DNA from: Seminavis robusta
Taxonomy: Eukaryota > Bacillariophyta > Bacillariophyceae > Naviculales > Naviculaceae
Length of the DNA stretch: 64,000 nt
Direction of reading: 5' to 3'
NCBI GenBank assembly: GCA_903772945.1
Contig: CAICTM010000207.1
Coordinates: forward strand, 1-64,000
Shown here: positions 23,675 through 33,886 of the stretch, in pieces
How the letters are laid out: the number at the start of each line of letters is the position of its first letter
Position numbering within the stretch: the stretch's first letter is position 1
Notes under the pieces: generated by a model
The model's database searches: none
What the model was told of the DNA's origin: nothing
The model's input: only the letters and a program-made list of their open reading frames with translations
Made by a program: the position numbers and the translations under genes

Positions 23675-25126
23675 CTATTGCAATGCTTGAATCTCTCTTA
23701 GAATCTCGTCCAGGTCAGGAGGTCTGCCACTTCGGATATTCATTACATGAGGATGCATCATGGCTCGAATAGGCTTGGCTTCGGGGGATGTCTCCAAGTC
23801 AACTCCTAGATATTCATCGGTAGCAAGTTGGACGGCACTTCGAAAGGCTTGAATTTGTTCCGATACTTCGAGCACGGCCCACTTGTCAACATACTTGTCC
23901 ACACTTGGCTCGATGGACAGTTCTTCCGCTTGTTTGGCTGCTGCCTCTGTCAACTCGGACGGGGCATCTCCCAACGAATACCGACTGTTGCTCCCCCCAC
24001 TTCCGTACTTTTTCAATGGTAGAATGGCCGGCACTTTGGCGGGATCTCGTGCCGCCTTGCCAGCCTGCAGCGCCGTGTCCAACAAAGATTTGATGCGACT
24101 ATTGCTGCTGGCAACATCGGCAGTTCGTTTGAGTTGGAGCATTACGTGTGCGTCCCGACTACTGAATGGACGAAAGACAACGTCTCGACCAGGACGTCGT
24201 CCCTGTGCTTGCAACCCAGTAGCCACTCGACAGAGATAACGGGCAATGGATTCGGGACCTTGCAAGGCTTGCAGATTGTTGGTCAAGGTTTTGATTTCCA
24301 AAAAGCAATCGTCATCATCTGCGGTGGTGATGGTTGTTGCGGGGGAATCATGGGCGCTGTCTCGTAGGCACGGCGGATCCAGTAAGAGACGGTCTGGCTG
24401 ATCCCCACCACCTCCAGGGCCCTCAAAGAGTGCGGCCAAGGAGAATTTGTTGGACTTTTGCTTTTGAGTTTCTTTTTTGTAATGTGTATATTGCTGTATC
24501 AGAGCCTGCGCTACTGGTTGTTGTACCCTTTGTAGCATGCCATCTTCTGTGCTACTACCATGGTCCATCTTTCCCACCACGACCAACACGTCAAAGCGCG
24601 CACAGTTGGACAGCACGACGCATTCCGTCGCATGGGGGATTTGTTGTTTCAGGATTTGATTGAGCGCTCCCAGGGTTTTGGGGCGCGGGACAAAGAAATC
24701 GCGTCCATCGCCTAGGACGTCGTCTTTCCATTCCCAAAGACGTCTCACCAACAGAGCCGCGTGAGCACCCAAAGAATTATTATTGGTACCTGTAGTAGTA
24801 GAAGTTTCAAGTAGATTCCAGGCTGGAAGAGAAAATAAAAAGATGGAATGTTTCGTCGAGCCAAGGCTGCTGCTGTCATTGGCACCGTTTGCGGAGGTTG
24901 TCGGGGCCTCATCAGCTTTGACTTCCATAATATCTACCATGGACAAATCCCGTGCCTTGGTTGCAAACAGTTTGTAGTGATCAGGTATCATCAGTGGTTT
25001 GCCCATTCGTCTCGACGTGTGGACGGATTGCAGGGCATTGCAAAGCCAGAAGTTGGAAATCACACAAAGATAAAGAAGGCAGCCTGACGCCAAACTCATG
25101 GTTTTCCCTCGAACATCTTGCTTCAT
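23675..25126 (-). CDS. Putative secreted or plastid-targeted protein of unknown function (483 aa)
   Basis: The ATG at 25126 is the only good start. Residues 10-33 are a hydrophobic signal peptide (MSLASGCLLYLCVISNFWLC) with a likely cleavage after CNA and Leu at +1. A basic, Ser/Thr-containing segment follows, which in diatoms can mark plastid import, although the classic Phe at +1 is absent. The body has a globular part (VPRPKTLGALNQILKQ, ECVVLSNCARFDVLVVV) and an acidic C-terminal half with helices and SIARYLCRVATGL. ECVVLSNCARF slightly recalls glutamyl-tRNA reductase, but the rest does not fit. No intron is needed. Confidence 0.7.
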   Translation of the reverse strand: MKQDVRGKTMSLASGCLLYLCVISNFWLCNALQSVHTSRRMGKPLMIPDHYKLFATKARDLSMVDIMEVKADEAPTTSANGANDSSSLGSTKHSIFLFSLPAWNLLETSTTTGTNNNSLGAHAALLVRRLWEWKDDVLGDGRDFFVPRPKTLGALNQILKQQIPHATECVVLSNCARFDVLVVVGKMDHGSSTEDGMLQRVQQPVAQALIQQYTHYKKETQKQKSNKFSLAALFEGPGGGGDQPDRLLLDPPCLRDSAHDSPATTITTADDDDCFLEIKTLTNNLQALQGPESIARYLCRVATGLQAQGRRPGRDVVFRPFSSRDAHVMLQLKRTADVASSNSRIKSLLDTALQAGKAARDPAKVPAILPLKKYGSGGSNSRYSLGDAPSELTEAAAKQAEELSIEPSVDKYVDKWAVLEVSEQIQAFRSAVQLATDEYLGVDLETSPEAKPIRAMMHPHVMNIRSGRPPDLDEILREIQALQ

Positions 25127-25647
25127 TTCCTTGTTAAAAGTTGCAGCTATAGGATATCATGCAGATTATGGTCTACTTTGACGCTCTCGATCATCCCATG
25201 CATCAGCGGCTCAAAATGTTCCATGGCACGAAGGAGGCAATGACGTTTCTTTGTTTCTTTCGCCTTTAGTATCCTTGACTCTAAGGAGTCACCCGCGGGA
25301 AAAAAAGACCAATGCTGCCCAGCTCGCACCCACCAAAGATCCTTCCAGAAATTTCCATTGCTTTGCAGGAATTCTGTTCTTGGATGTTTTCCTGACAATC
25401 AAGGAATCTGTCCCAGGGCTGCTGCTTCTTCACTTGCCCTGCTGAGCTCGTACTGGTACATGTACCGGTAGGTGCACGGTTGCTCCTGCATGCCTTCTTG
25501 GTCATCTCTTCTCCAAGTTCTTTTCTCATGAAGTCACCCGTCGCCTGCTTCCATGCATTTCATCGTTATCATCCGTACCAATAACGATATTAGCCTCGCA
25601 AAAATTGCTTGAATCAAAACCAACCATCTTCTTTCGCACTGTCCAGC
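25127..25647. other. Divergent intergenic promoter region, 521 bp
   Basis: Separates two divergently transcribed genes, so it must hold both promoters. No TATA box or repeat stands out. The 13 TTG-started codons directly upstream of 25648 are open but not ATG-initiated. Confidence 0.5.
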
Positions 25648-27876
25648 ATGAGGGTTCCGGTGGCTCCGCCGTCTTCTGTTTCGGCTTGGACGCCTAAGAA
25701 GAAGCAGCCAAAGGACGACGACGACGATGCGACTGTTCCCGCGCGTAAGAAAAACTTTAAAGAGGCCATAAAAGCAGAAGAGCCAGCAACCGTTCCTGCC
25801 TGGAAGCAGAGAGGAGGCAGTGCTCAGGGGTCTACTCCCGCAAAGCCCACTCTCTCAACTGCACCATCATGGAAGCAAAAGAACACCAGGTCCAATATTT
25901 CACCTCCAAAACCACGAGATTCCGGAAGTGAAGCTGATGGTGCAGCGACTAGGAACGGCGGAGGAGACAAGACGGTGCCGGCATGGAAGCAAAAGTTAAA
26001 GGGGTCAACTCGTCCTGCTGTTGCTCCTGGTAAACCAGCTCTCTCAACGGCTCCGTCCTGGAAACAGAAACATAATGGTACCAAGGTATCCCCAACAGAA
26101 GCAGAGCAGAGTGGTGGGAATGATGCTGGCAGCAGTAGACCTGCCTCGAAATCAAACGTCTCCAGCAAGGACATGGCAGTAAGCAACGAAGAAAAGGCTG
26201 TTCCCGCATGGAAGCCAAAACTGAAAGGATCGTCTGTGGCGGCTGCTCCTGCTAAACCCACTCTCACAACTGCGCCATCTTGGAAGCAGAGGAACAATCG
26301 GTCAATCTCACCTCCGAAACCACGTGATACTGGTGCCAAAGTGACCAGTGATGGCCCCTCAAATCCCAGTAATGAAAGCAAGGCTGTTCCTGCTTGGAAA
26401 CAAAAGCTCAAAGGGGGAGAAAATACTGAGGCTCCTTCCACTATGGCACCCTCTCTCTTAACTGCTCCATCTTGGAAGCAAAAGAACAGGCCAACCTCAC
26501 CCATCAAACCACGAGAAGATGAGAATAATGATGGTTCCACGGTAGCTGGAAACCATACTGAGAAGGCTGTTCCTGCTTGGAAACAAAAGGTGAAAGGAAC
26601 AACTACTGAAGCTCCTGCCAAACCCAGCCTCACAACTGCTCCATCATGGAAGCAAAAGAACAGCAGGACAACCTCACCCGTCAAACCACGAGTTGACGGG
26701 AATGATGCTGGTACCAAAGAAGCTGGAAAGCATGCTGAGAAGGCTGTTCCTTCTTGGAAGCAAAAGTTGAAAGGAGCAACTACTGGGGCTCCTGTCAAGC
26801 ACAGTCTCACAACTGCTCCATCATGGAAACAAAAGGACAGCAGGCCAACCTCACCTGCACGATCACAAGGCAATGGGAATGATGCTGGTGCCAAACCATC
26901 TGGGAACGAGAAACCTGTTCCAGCTTGGAAGCAAAAGGTGAAAGGAGCAACCACTGAGACCCCAGCCAAGCCAAGCCTCACACCTGCACCATCATTGAAA
27001 AAGAAGGTCAATGGTTCAGCCGTGCCACTGCAATCACAGGCTGGTGCTAAAGATGCTGGTACCGCTGTGGCCAGCAATAGCACCTCTTCTAGCCATTCAG
27101 CAAAGTCTCTCCCTGCTTGGAGGGAAACCTCTTCTAGCCATTCAGTAAAGTCTCTCCCTGCTTGGAGGGAAAAGCTGAAAGGAAGAGGAGCAAATGCTGC
27201 TCCTGTTATGCCCAGTAATCCTCCTCGTGATAAACCTGCTGCATCCCCTGTGCCATCATGGAAACAGAAGTCAGCATCATCACCCGCAGAGGCCAATACT
27301 ACTGGTGCTAGAGGCTGGAAATCTTCTGCAGCTGGCCCCAACAGTTCTAGCAGTAGTCACAGCAAAGAAAAGGCAGTTGACATGTTGCTCAAGAACACAA
27401 CCACATCTCTTACACAGAAAACCGTGGATGACCCCAATTCTACGCGCATCATGGTGTTGGTCTCAACGATGTCTGGGAGTCGGAGACAATTGAGCCGCCA
27501 AGAACGATCTATTGCGATGTTGGAAGCTCTAGGTATTCCGTTTGAAACCATGAATTGTGCCATGCAAGAATTCACGAATCAGCGAGACAACTATTTTGAG
27601 ATATCTGGTGTCCAAGGTGATTACCCCCAGTTCTTCCTCATCACAGGGGGCACCAAGGAAGCCGCCTATCTTGGACAGTTTGACGACATGCAAGCCTGCA
27701 ATGAAAAATCCAATCTTCCAAAAGAGTCTATCAAGGACAGTGATGCCACATGGGATTCCATCATGGGAACTACGAACAAGTACAATCACAAAGGATACAA
27801 TGCAGAAGAAGCGGTGGACGAGAACGATGATGATAGTATTGGAAGTGGTGCTGGAGGAATCTATGCAAATTTGTAG
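25648..27876 (+). CDS. WKQK-repeat protein with C-terminal SH3BGR/thioredoxin-like domain (742 aa)
   Basis: I take the ATG at 25648 (MRVPVAPPSS); the longer open frame starts at TTG. Residues about 30-560 contain roughly seven tandem modules of 55-75 residues, each with an (A)VPAWKQKLKG box, a Pro/Ala spacer, a TTAPSWKQK box, then SPxKPR and a variable linker. The region is basic and probably disordered. Residues about 590-690 form a compact domain (RIMVLVSTMSG, ALGIPFETMNCAMQ, YPQFFLI) that fits the SH3BGR family, a thioredoxin-like fold without the catalytic CxxC. The C-terminus is acidic. Function unknown; the paired Trp boxes could bind a filament or scaffold, which is a guess. A 505-codon antisense frame is a by-product of the repeats. 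Confidence 0.85.
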   Translation: MRVPVAPPSSVSAWTPKKKQPKDDDDDATVPARKKNFKEAIKAEEPATVPAWKQRGGSAQGSTPAKPTLSTAPSWKQKNTRSNISPPKPRDSGSEADGAATRNGGGDKTVPAWKQKLKGSTRPAVAPGKPALSTAPSWKQKHNGTKVSPTEAEQSGGNDAGSSRPASKSNVSSKDMAVSNEEKAVPAWKPKLKGSSVAAAPAKPTLTTAPSWKQRNNRSISPPKPRDTGAKVTSDGPSNPSNESKAVPAWKQKLKGGENTEAPSTMAPSLLTAPSWKQKNRPTSPIKPREDENNDGSTVAGNHTEKAVPAWKQKVKGTTTEAPAKPSLTTAPSWKQKNSRTTSPVKPRVDGNDAGTKEAGKHAEKAVPSWKQKLKGATTGAPVKHSLTTAPSWKQKDSRPTSPARSQGNGNDAGAKPSGNEKPVPAWKQKVKGATTETPAKPSLTPAPSLKKKVNGSAVPLQSQAGAKDAGTAVASNSTSSSHSAKSLPAWRETSSSHSVKSLPAWREKLKGRGANAAPVMPSNPPRDKPAASPVPSWKQKSASSPAEANTTGARGWKSSAAGPNSSSSSHSKEKAVDMLLKNTTTSLTQKTVDDPNSTRIMVLVSTMSGSRRQLSRQERSIAMLEALGIPFETMNCAMQEFTNQRDNYFEISGVQGDYPQFFLITGGTKEAAYLGQFDDMQACNEKSNLPKESIKDSDATWDSIMGTTNKYNHKGYNAEEAVDENDDDSIGSGAGGIYANL

Positions 27877-27929
27877 ACGACAGAAGAGCAGAGCGAGGGC
27901 CATGTGCTCACTGAGTGGTCCTCCTCCCT

Positions 27930-28590
27930 TGCGCTGAGCAGCAGGCTGGACCTCTATTTATGTCAATGCTGGGGGGCCTGCAGTTGTTGTGTTCAATTCG
28001 ATACATCTTTGTTACACGCGGTTGCTTGGACAGGAAGGCATCTAGGATCCTCTTTCGTGACACTGAGCAGCAGGCTGGACCTCTGCCTAATTGTCAACGC
28101 TGGGGGATCTTGTGTTAGTTGCCCCTTGTATTTATTGGTTGCACTGTTGGGCGATGAGGCGACCACGACCCTCTTGCATGACTTTTGAGCAGCAGACTGG
28201 ACCTCTGTTCGGGCCAATGCTGGGAACTGGTGGTAGTTGCCCCTTGTGTTTATTTGTTGCATGAAACATGGCGTCGATCATCCTCTTACATGGCCCTGAG
28301 CAGCAGGCTTGACGTTTGTTTATGCCTGTGCTGGGATCTGGTTGTACTTTTCCCTTGTATTTTGATTGCATGGTACCGGTAGGGCAGTAGGGCGTTTATG
28401 ATCCTCTTACATGGCATTGAGCAGCAGGCTGGACCTATGTTTCGGCCAGTGTAGGATCTGGTGATAGTTACCCCTGCAGCTATGTAGGTCGTTAGTTACT
28501 TGTGTTACCGGTATACGTGTAGGTTGGTATAGGGATGCTTCAAGGGTCCGTCATTATTGCATCGAGCAGCAGGGCACTGTCAGTGGATCT
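27930..28590. repeat. Tandem repeat of about 110-125 bp, five to six diverged copies
   Basis: Units start with GAGCAGCAGGCTGGACCT near 27938, 28063, 28187, 28297 and 28417, with a partial copy near 28562. Each continues with a less conserved TGCTGGGATCTGGT and a CCCTTGTATTT-like block. The array begins about 55 bp after the stop codon of the WKQK gene and may lie in its 3' UTR. Confidence 0.85.
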
Positions 28591-28856
28591 ACAGAGCACT
28601 GCCTCATACTTTTCCGGATCAAGTTGCTCGATTGTTGGTTTGGAGTGATCCATGCACCAACCGAAACGAAATGCACCGTAATATGCGTGCACTCTCCTCC
28701 ACCCATCATAGCTTACCGTATAACCCCGCGCTGTAGCTTGGATAGTCGCAGGAGCTGATCCCAAAAGACAAGGATATCACAGTAATGCTGACAGACTGAA
28801 ACGAATCGCGAGAGAACAAAGGTGTGCAGATCATTATTCTACAGAGTTTGTCCTTT
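28591..28856. other. Unique spacer between two repeat arrays
   Basis: About 265 bp of unassigned sequence with no gene or repeat that I can support. Confidence 0.4.
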
Positions 28857-29174
28857 TACCTCGGCAGTCTGCCTGAGCCCTCACCCCCCTTTTTGGTATT
28901 TCCTAACCTCGGCAGGTAAACTGCCTGAGTTCTCAACCCCTTTACCTCGGCAGTCTATCTGCCTGAGTCCTCTACCCCTTTACCTCGGCAGTCCATCTGC
29001 CTGAGCCCTCTACCCCTTTACCTCGGCAGTCTATCTGCCTGAGCCCTCCACCCCTTTACCTCGGCAGGTTAACTGCCTGAGTCCTCTACCCCTTTATTGG
29101 CAAACATTCTGTCTGTGGGATCCCCCTGGTTTTTGTCTGTGGGATCCCCTCGTTTTGTGTCTGTGGGATCCCCT
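28857..29174. repeat. Short tandem arrays: TACCTCGGCAG unit and GTCTGTGGGATCCCC unit
   Basis: From 28857 to about 29095 a 35-45 bp unit (TACCTCGGCAG ... CTGCCTGAG ... CTACCCCTT) occurs five to six times. From about 29110 to 29175 a unit of about 23 bp (GTCTGTGGGATCCCC) occurs three times, with two more copies at 29584-29630. One isolated copy of the first unit sits at 3720. Confidence 0.8.
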
Positions 29175-29573
29175 ATTCCGGTGAAGCCAGGGTGTAAGGA
29201 TAGAGATAATGTAAGCTGGCAAAACTGGAAATTGAAGGTTCAATAAAAGTTAGGGGTAGGAATATATCAATGTAATTTAAGGTTAGTGCACACAGGACAA
29301 AAACACAATAAGCCAGCAGGTGTTGTAAATTTAGAGTTACACAATCGAATGATAGCTGTAAATTTTGGGTTAGGCCGTGGCTACGCCAATGCTAGCTTAA
29401 TTAAATAAAAAAGAAGGTTACAGTGAGGGAATGATACCGGGTGGCAACACACGACGAAGTCGGGTGTTGTCGCCAGGGTTAGCTTGAAAGAAGAAGAGTG
29501 CAATCTCAAACATGTCATCCTTCTTCTATCTGTCTTTCTGCCGAGGTATCGCAGCTCCCGCTGACTTAAATAT
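29175..29573. repeat. Dispersed roughly 400-bp repeat, copy 1
   Basis: Starts at CCGGTGAAGCCAGGG and ends with CTGCCGAGGTATCGCAGC and CCCGCTGACTTAAAT. It contains one copy of the conserved hairpin (29440-29474). Related to 30223-30625 and 30643-31047 along its whole length. Confidence 0.85.
29440..29474 (+). other. Conserved hairpin (copy 1)
   Basis: Outer arms GGTGGCAACAC and GTGTTGTCGCC pair with two G-U wobbles. After one mismatch, CGAC and GTCG pair around a GAA loop. Copies at 30411-30444, 30496-30530, 30839-30873 and 30921-30955. Confidence 0.7.
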
Positions 29574-29802
29574 GCCTATGCAGTGTCTGTGGGATCCCCC
29601 TTCTTTTGTGTCTGTGGGATCCCCCTCGTTTTGGTGAAGCCAGGGTATAGGGTTAAGGTTAATCATTTTGCTGCAGCCACGCATTCTATCGTCCATCGAG
29701 GATCGACCCCTAGCACCGCAGGCTGCCACCTACTGACAACAGCCATCGAGAGGGCAACGACCATTTGTCACGGCACCAACTCGGGTCCACGGCAAAGCAA
29801 CT

Positions 29803-30048
29803 ATGCCAAGCAAGTATGGAACACCTGCGAAGGATCCGGGTTTCTACGAAGCAGAGTGCAACATATTTCACCATACGTATGATAGAAAGAAAATTGCAAG
29901 AGAGAGGAAAGATAGTGCAACCCATCATGATCTACAACTTGAGCGGGTTAAAAAATCATTTGACAAAGCAATTTGTGCTCGCAAGGGTTTGTGGTGGCGG
30001 AAAAATATATTGCCAGGGCTTGTAGAGAAATACGGCTACAGTAAATGA
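29803..30048 (+). CDS. Small basic protein frame (81 aa), unknown
   Basis: An ATG-started frame lying between copies of the roughly 400-bp repeat. It encodes a charged, helical, basic protein (YDRKKIARERKD, RVKKSFDKAICARKGLWWRK) without a signal peptide, membrane segment or known domain. The surrounding DNA (29640-30150) is not repeated elsewhere in the window. It could be a real small gene, a remnant of a larger one or chance. Confidence 0.3.
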   Translation: MPSKYGTPAKDPGFYEAECNIFHHTYDRKKIARERKDSATHHDLQLERVKKSFDKAICARKGLWWRKNILPGLVEKYGYSK

Positions 30049-30222
30049 AATGCTTCTGTATCATTGTCGACGTACTGTATTAGCCAGTGGTCTACCTACT
30101 GATCCTCCAGATTCTCCTCTTTGTACATGTATTGCAGCAATCTCAAATGCGATCCTCTTCTATCTGTCTTTCTGCCGAGGTATCGCAGCTCCCGCTGACT
30201 TAAATGCTATTTCCTATTTCCT

Positions 30223-30625
30223 ATTCCGGTGAAGCCAAAGTATAAGGATAGAGATAGTCATAAGCCAACAAAACTGAACATTGATGAAGTTAGGGTAGGA
30301 ATTAATATTTAAGGTTAGTGCAATCAGCACAACAGCACAGTAAGCCAGCAGGAGCTGTAAATGTTAGAGTTACAATAAGGGAATGGCAGCTGGTAAGTTA
30401 TAGAGTATTGGGCGGCAACACACGACGTAGTCGAGTGGTGTTGCCAGGAATAGCTTAATAAAAAGAAGGTTGCAATGAGGGAATGAATGATACCAGGCGG
30501 CAACACACGACGTAGTCGGGTGTTGTCGCCAGGGCTAGCTTGAAAGATGGGTGCAATCTCGAACATGATCCTCCTTCTTCTATCTGTCTTTCTGCCGAGG
30601 TATCGCAGCTCCCGCTGACTTATTT
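30223..30625. repeat. Dispersed roughly 400-bp repeat, copy 2 (two hairpins)
   Basis: Same start (CCGGTGAAGCCAAAG) and end (CTGCCGAGGTATCGC) as copy 1. Hairpin copies at 30411-30444 (outer stem shortened) and 30496-30530, both with a GTA loop instead of GAA. A solo tail of the unit lies just before it at about 30150-30210. Confidence 0.85.
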
Positions 30626-30642
30626 CCTGTTTCCTGTTTCCT

Positions 30643-31047
30643 ATTCCGGTGAAGCCAAAATATAGGGATAGAGATAGGTGTAAGCCAACAAAACTGGAAA
30701 TTGAAGATTCTACATATTTAGGGGTAGGAATAAATCATGATTATTCAAGGTTAGTGCACTCAACACAATAAGCCAGCAGAAGCTACAAATGTTACAGTTA
30801 CATAAGGGAATGGCAGCTTTAAAAATTATGGTTAGCGGGCGGCAACACACGACGAAGTCGGGTGTTGTCGCCAGGGCTAGCCTAAATAAAAAAGAAGGTT
30901 ACAATGAGGGAATGATATCAGGCGGCAACACACGACGAAGTCGGGTGTTGTCGCCACGGCTAGCTTGAAAGAAGAGTGCAATCTCAAACATGTCATCCTT
31001 CTTCTATCTGTCTTTCTGCCGAGGTATCACAGCTCCCGCTGACTTAA
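30643..31047. repeat. Dispersed roughly 400-bp repeat, copy 3 (two hairpins)
   Basis: Directly follows copy 2 as a head-to-tail neighbour. Hairpins at 30839-30873 and 30921-30955 with GAA loops. Confidence 0.85.
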
Positions 31048-31338
31048 TGTTTAGAGTTGTGTGCATGCTTTGATTCTGTATTTCCGTTCGGTCTGCACTA
31101 CGGTACAAATGCGCCCAGCTGGCTGCGCGATCATATGTATTGTATGCGACATGGATTGGTGCTGGCTTTGTTTTGACTTTCCTGGAAACCCTCTGAAACA
31201 CCCATAAGGCGCCCAACGCCCATCCGAAACGCACCCACTAAGTAATAATACTTAATAAACATTTAGCTCTTAAGTATCCCTCAGAAAGCAAAGCGATATT
31301 CCAGTTTCGTTCCCGCATATTTTTCTCTTCAGACGCCC
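31048..31338. other. Spacer upstream of the Crypton-like element
   Basis: About 290 bp without a gene. It contains GCGCCCAACGCCCATCC near 31209; a similar phrase (GCGCCCGACGCCCATCC) recurs near 38804, so it may mark an element edge. Confidence 0.4.
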
Positions 31339-33786
31339 ATGAGCCACGCTGGCTTACCGGCAATCATTCATCGATTTCGAACGCCCTCTCTTGATGGTCG
31401 TCGAACACTCGTTGCTTCCACAATCCGACTCTACCATCATAGACCCACCGCCCAACCCAGAGAAGAGCAAACGCCCATGGCAACAAGCAACATCGAAATG
31501 CCCAACCATGACGCTGAAGACCTGACCTTGACAGTTGTCATTGAAGCCGAAGATCGAGAGATTGCCGCGAAACTCCAGGACATTAGAGACGACAGTGAGA
31601 GCAACAAAACTCCAGCAGCAAGAGCCCATTGCAATGATTTTCTGGCTCTACTTTGTCAGGAGAGAGGTACCCCTGTGATAACTATCTAAGACTTACCATA
31701 TTTCGGTCTGGAAGACATCGCTGAATATCAATCATGGTGGCACGACTTCTTTGGAAAATTTTTCAAGTACTTGACCTTCGACGCCCACAAGTACAGAAAC
31801 CCAAAGAATGCCCTGCTCAGTTACGAATTGGCAACGGGCTATGCCAGTGCAATCAAGTCTTTCTTGGAGAATAGGTTCCGAACCAAACCCGCACTCAACG
31901 TCCTAGACGAGAATGGTAGTTGGAGGAAGCTCCGCAATGAGATGAGGAAGAATTTCAATTCACGCTCCTGGCAAACGGGAAAGCGAGTAGTGAATCCCCG
32001 CGTCGCATCATCAAGAGAGGATAGAGCAGCAATGGCCAACGCTTCAATTTGGCTTGCTTCGACGGAAACCACAGAATTGTTTTGTCTCAATGTGTGGGCT
32101 TTGCATCTTCTAGCTCGTGGACGAGAAATCTCTTTTCTAAAAGCCAACGACATTAGATCTACAGGCACATTCGACCAAGAATTCGAAGACGGAGTGCTTG
32201 ATGTCAACATCCAACGAGACAAGACGAATCTAGTCCAAGACCTCAGCCTCTATCCACACAAGTGCGCCCTTCAACACGATCCCTATTTTGCTTTAATCTA
32301 CAGGATCCTCGTCCTAGGATTCCAAGAGGAACTGTTTCCTATGTTTATCAAGCAAGCTTTCAGGGTAGATAAGAACAAGAAGGATAAACCACAGGTCCAA
32401 GCTCTTTGGGAGCAATATTTCCTGCGCATTGTGAAAGCATTCCAGCAACTCTCGGAGTCCAGCAAGAAGAAGCTCCAGCAGCTTTTGTCGTTGAAAGATG
32501 AAGGCCTGACGAGCTACAGTAGTTGAAAGGGAGGTAAGCAAGATCTATGTGAAATGCCTGGTGTCAGCGGCATATCTCAGATCTACAGGACAGGTTGGGA
32601 ATCACCAGACGCCCATTCCCTAATGGACTACATCCTTGCGACCAAAACGCTCACTAACCAACCCGGCAAGGCGTTAGCCGGGTGGACAGCCCGTCAATAC
32701 GGTGAGATACGTGGCAGTGTTCCTCCATCCCTAGACTCTATTATGACCGAGCCTTCCCTGGTCGGTCCCTTTGTCCAAATGCTCTTTGCAGGCGACACTG
32801 AAGAGCGGTGGCCATTCAATATTCGGAGGATGCTCACAGCCTCCTTGCTCCGTCATTACAAGGAGTTCTTGATCATCTTAGAATTCCATCCCGAAGACGC
32901 TTTCATAAAAAAGAGCGACCACCCATTCATCAACGCCGTTGACGAAGCTAGAAACCTCGTGGGTGTCTCAAGTGAACTCTTCGAAAAGTGGTGCAAGGAA
33001 GTTGAGGAAGGCTTTCAAGTCGCCAACTACTCTTACATCCCGTGGCAGTTCCTATCAATCCAATCCGCTCAAGTCGACCCCAGATCCCTCTACGAAAATC
33101 AGGTAGCAATCCAAAACTCCCGCCCATCTTGCGGAAAAGGTAGAGATGCACGATGAGATTCACCAACTCCGCCTTGAGAACGCTCAGTTGATCCAAACTT
33201 CTCTTCATAATGAGCGAACTTTGACGATGATAGTTGACCAGCTATCTAAAATCTCCAATGTCCTCCAGATCAAGTTCAACACGGAACCTTCATCGCCATC
33301 GCAGCCAGCCTCTCCTAGCCCGTCTGAGGAAGCCGTCAACAACTCTGCATTGATGCCGTTTTCAGAGATCTACAGGAAATACAAACTCGTCACGCTTCCC
33401 TTGGATGACCTGTTTCAATGTTTCTTTCGGTACCGGTGTATGGAAGCATACCTCTTCCAACAGAAGAGTCCATCGTATAAACCCTTCTTCCCAAGGAGAA
33501 GAAACCAATCCGGGACTCCTACAAGCGATTGAAGAAGGCTATCAAAGTAATGCTCTACTTTTGTGAGAAGTATCCCAACCCGATGCCCAACGACCATGCG
33601 AGCGTTGCGAAATGGTATAAAGACTTATCGCGTGCTGCGACTCAAGCAGTTGCAAACTTGATGGAAGCAGTAGAAAAGAAGGAAGCCCCACAGACGGAAC
33701 GCCTCACCATGCTTTCTTTCAGAGGAGCCCACTCGTCAAAGAATGGGACAATTCCGAGTCGCCCAACGCCCTCCACCTCCCTGTAG
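31339..33786 (+). pseudogene. Crypton-like tyrosine recombinase with two stops and two frameshifts
   Basis: Frames 31339-31689, 31771-32526 and 32554-33156 are in the same phase, split by TAA (31687) and TGA (32524). A one-base shift near 33125 leads to 33146-33532 and another near 33520 to 33529-33786. The second piece has the first catalytic Arg region (LLARGREISFLKANDI). The TGA sits where recombinases carry the H-x-x-R box: the text reads SYSS-stop-KGG, so His appears as Tyr and Arg as stop. The downstream piece keeps IYRTGW and GEIRGSVPPSLD. The end resembles a GCR1_C-type DNA-binding domain, which Cryptons carry. An intact protein would integrate the element by site-specific recombination. 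Ends of the element were not found. Confidence 0.65.
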
Positions 33787-33886
33787 GTACCCCAGATCAT
33801 TTTAAAGATTAGCAGAAGTTAAATTTCATGCCGGTGTCAGAGCTTTAGGAATTGGAAATCCATGCCCCGGTTAGTTAGCCATAATT

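Noticed and set aside
23675-25126. Glutamyl-tRNA reductase
   Set aside because: Only one short phrase (ECVVLSNCARF) recalls the family; the NADPH-binding and other conserved segments are absent.
25824-27341. 505-codon minus-strand frame opposite the WKQK gene
   Set aside because: It is the mirror of the repeat codons on the plus strand, has no domain logic and stops within the real gene; the plus frame has a folded C-terminal domain.
28857-29630. Regularly spaced short repeats as a CRISPR array
   Set aside because: Eukaryotic context, no cas genes, spacers similar to one another; these are ordinary tandem repeats.
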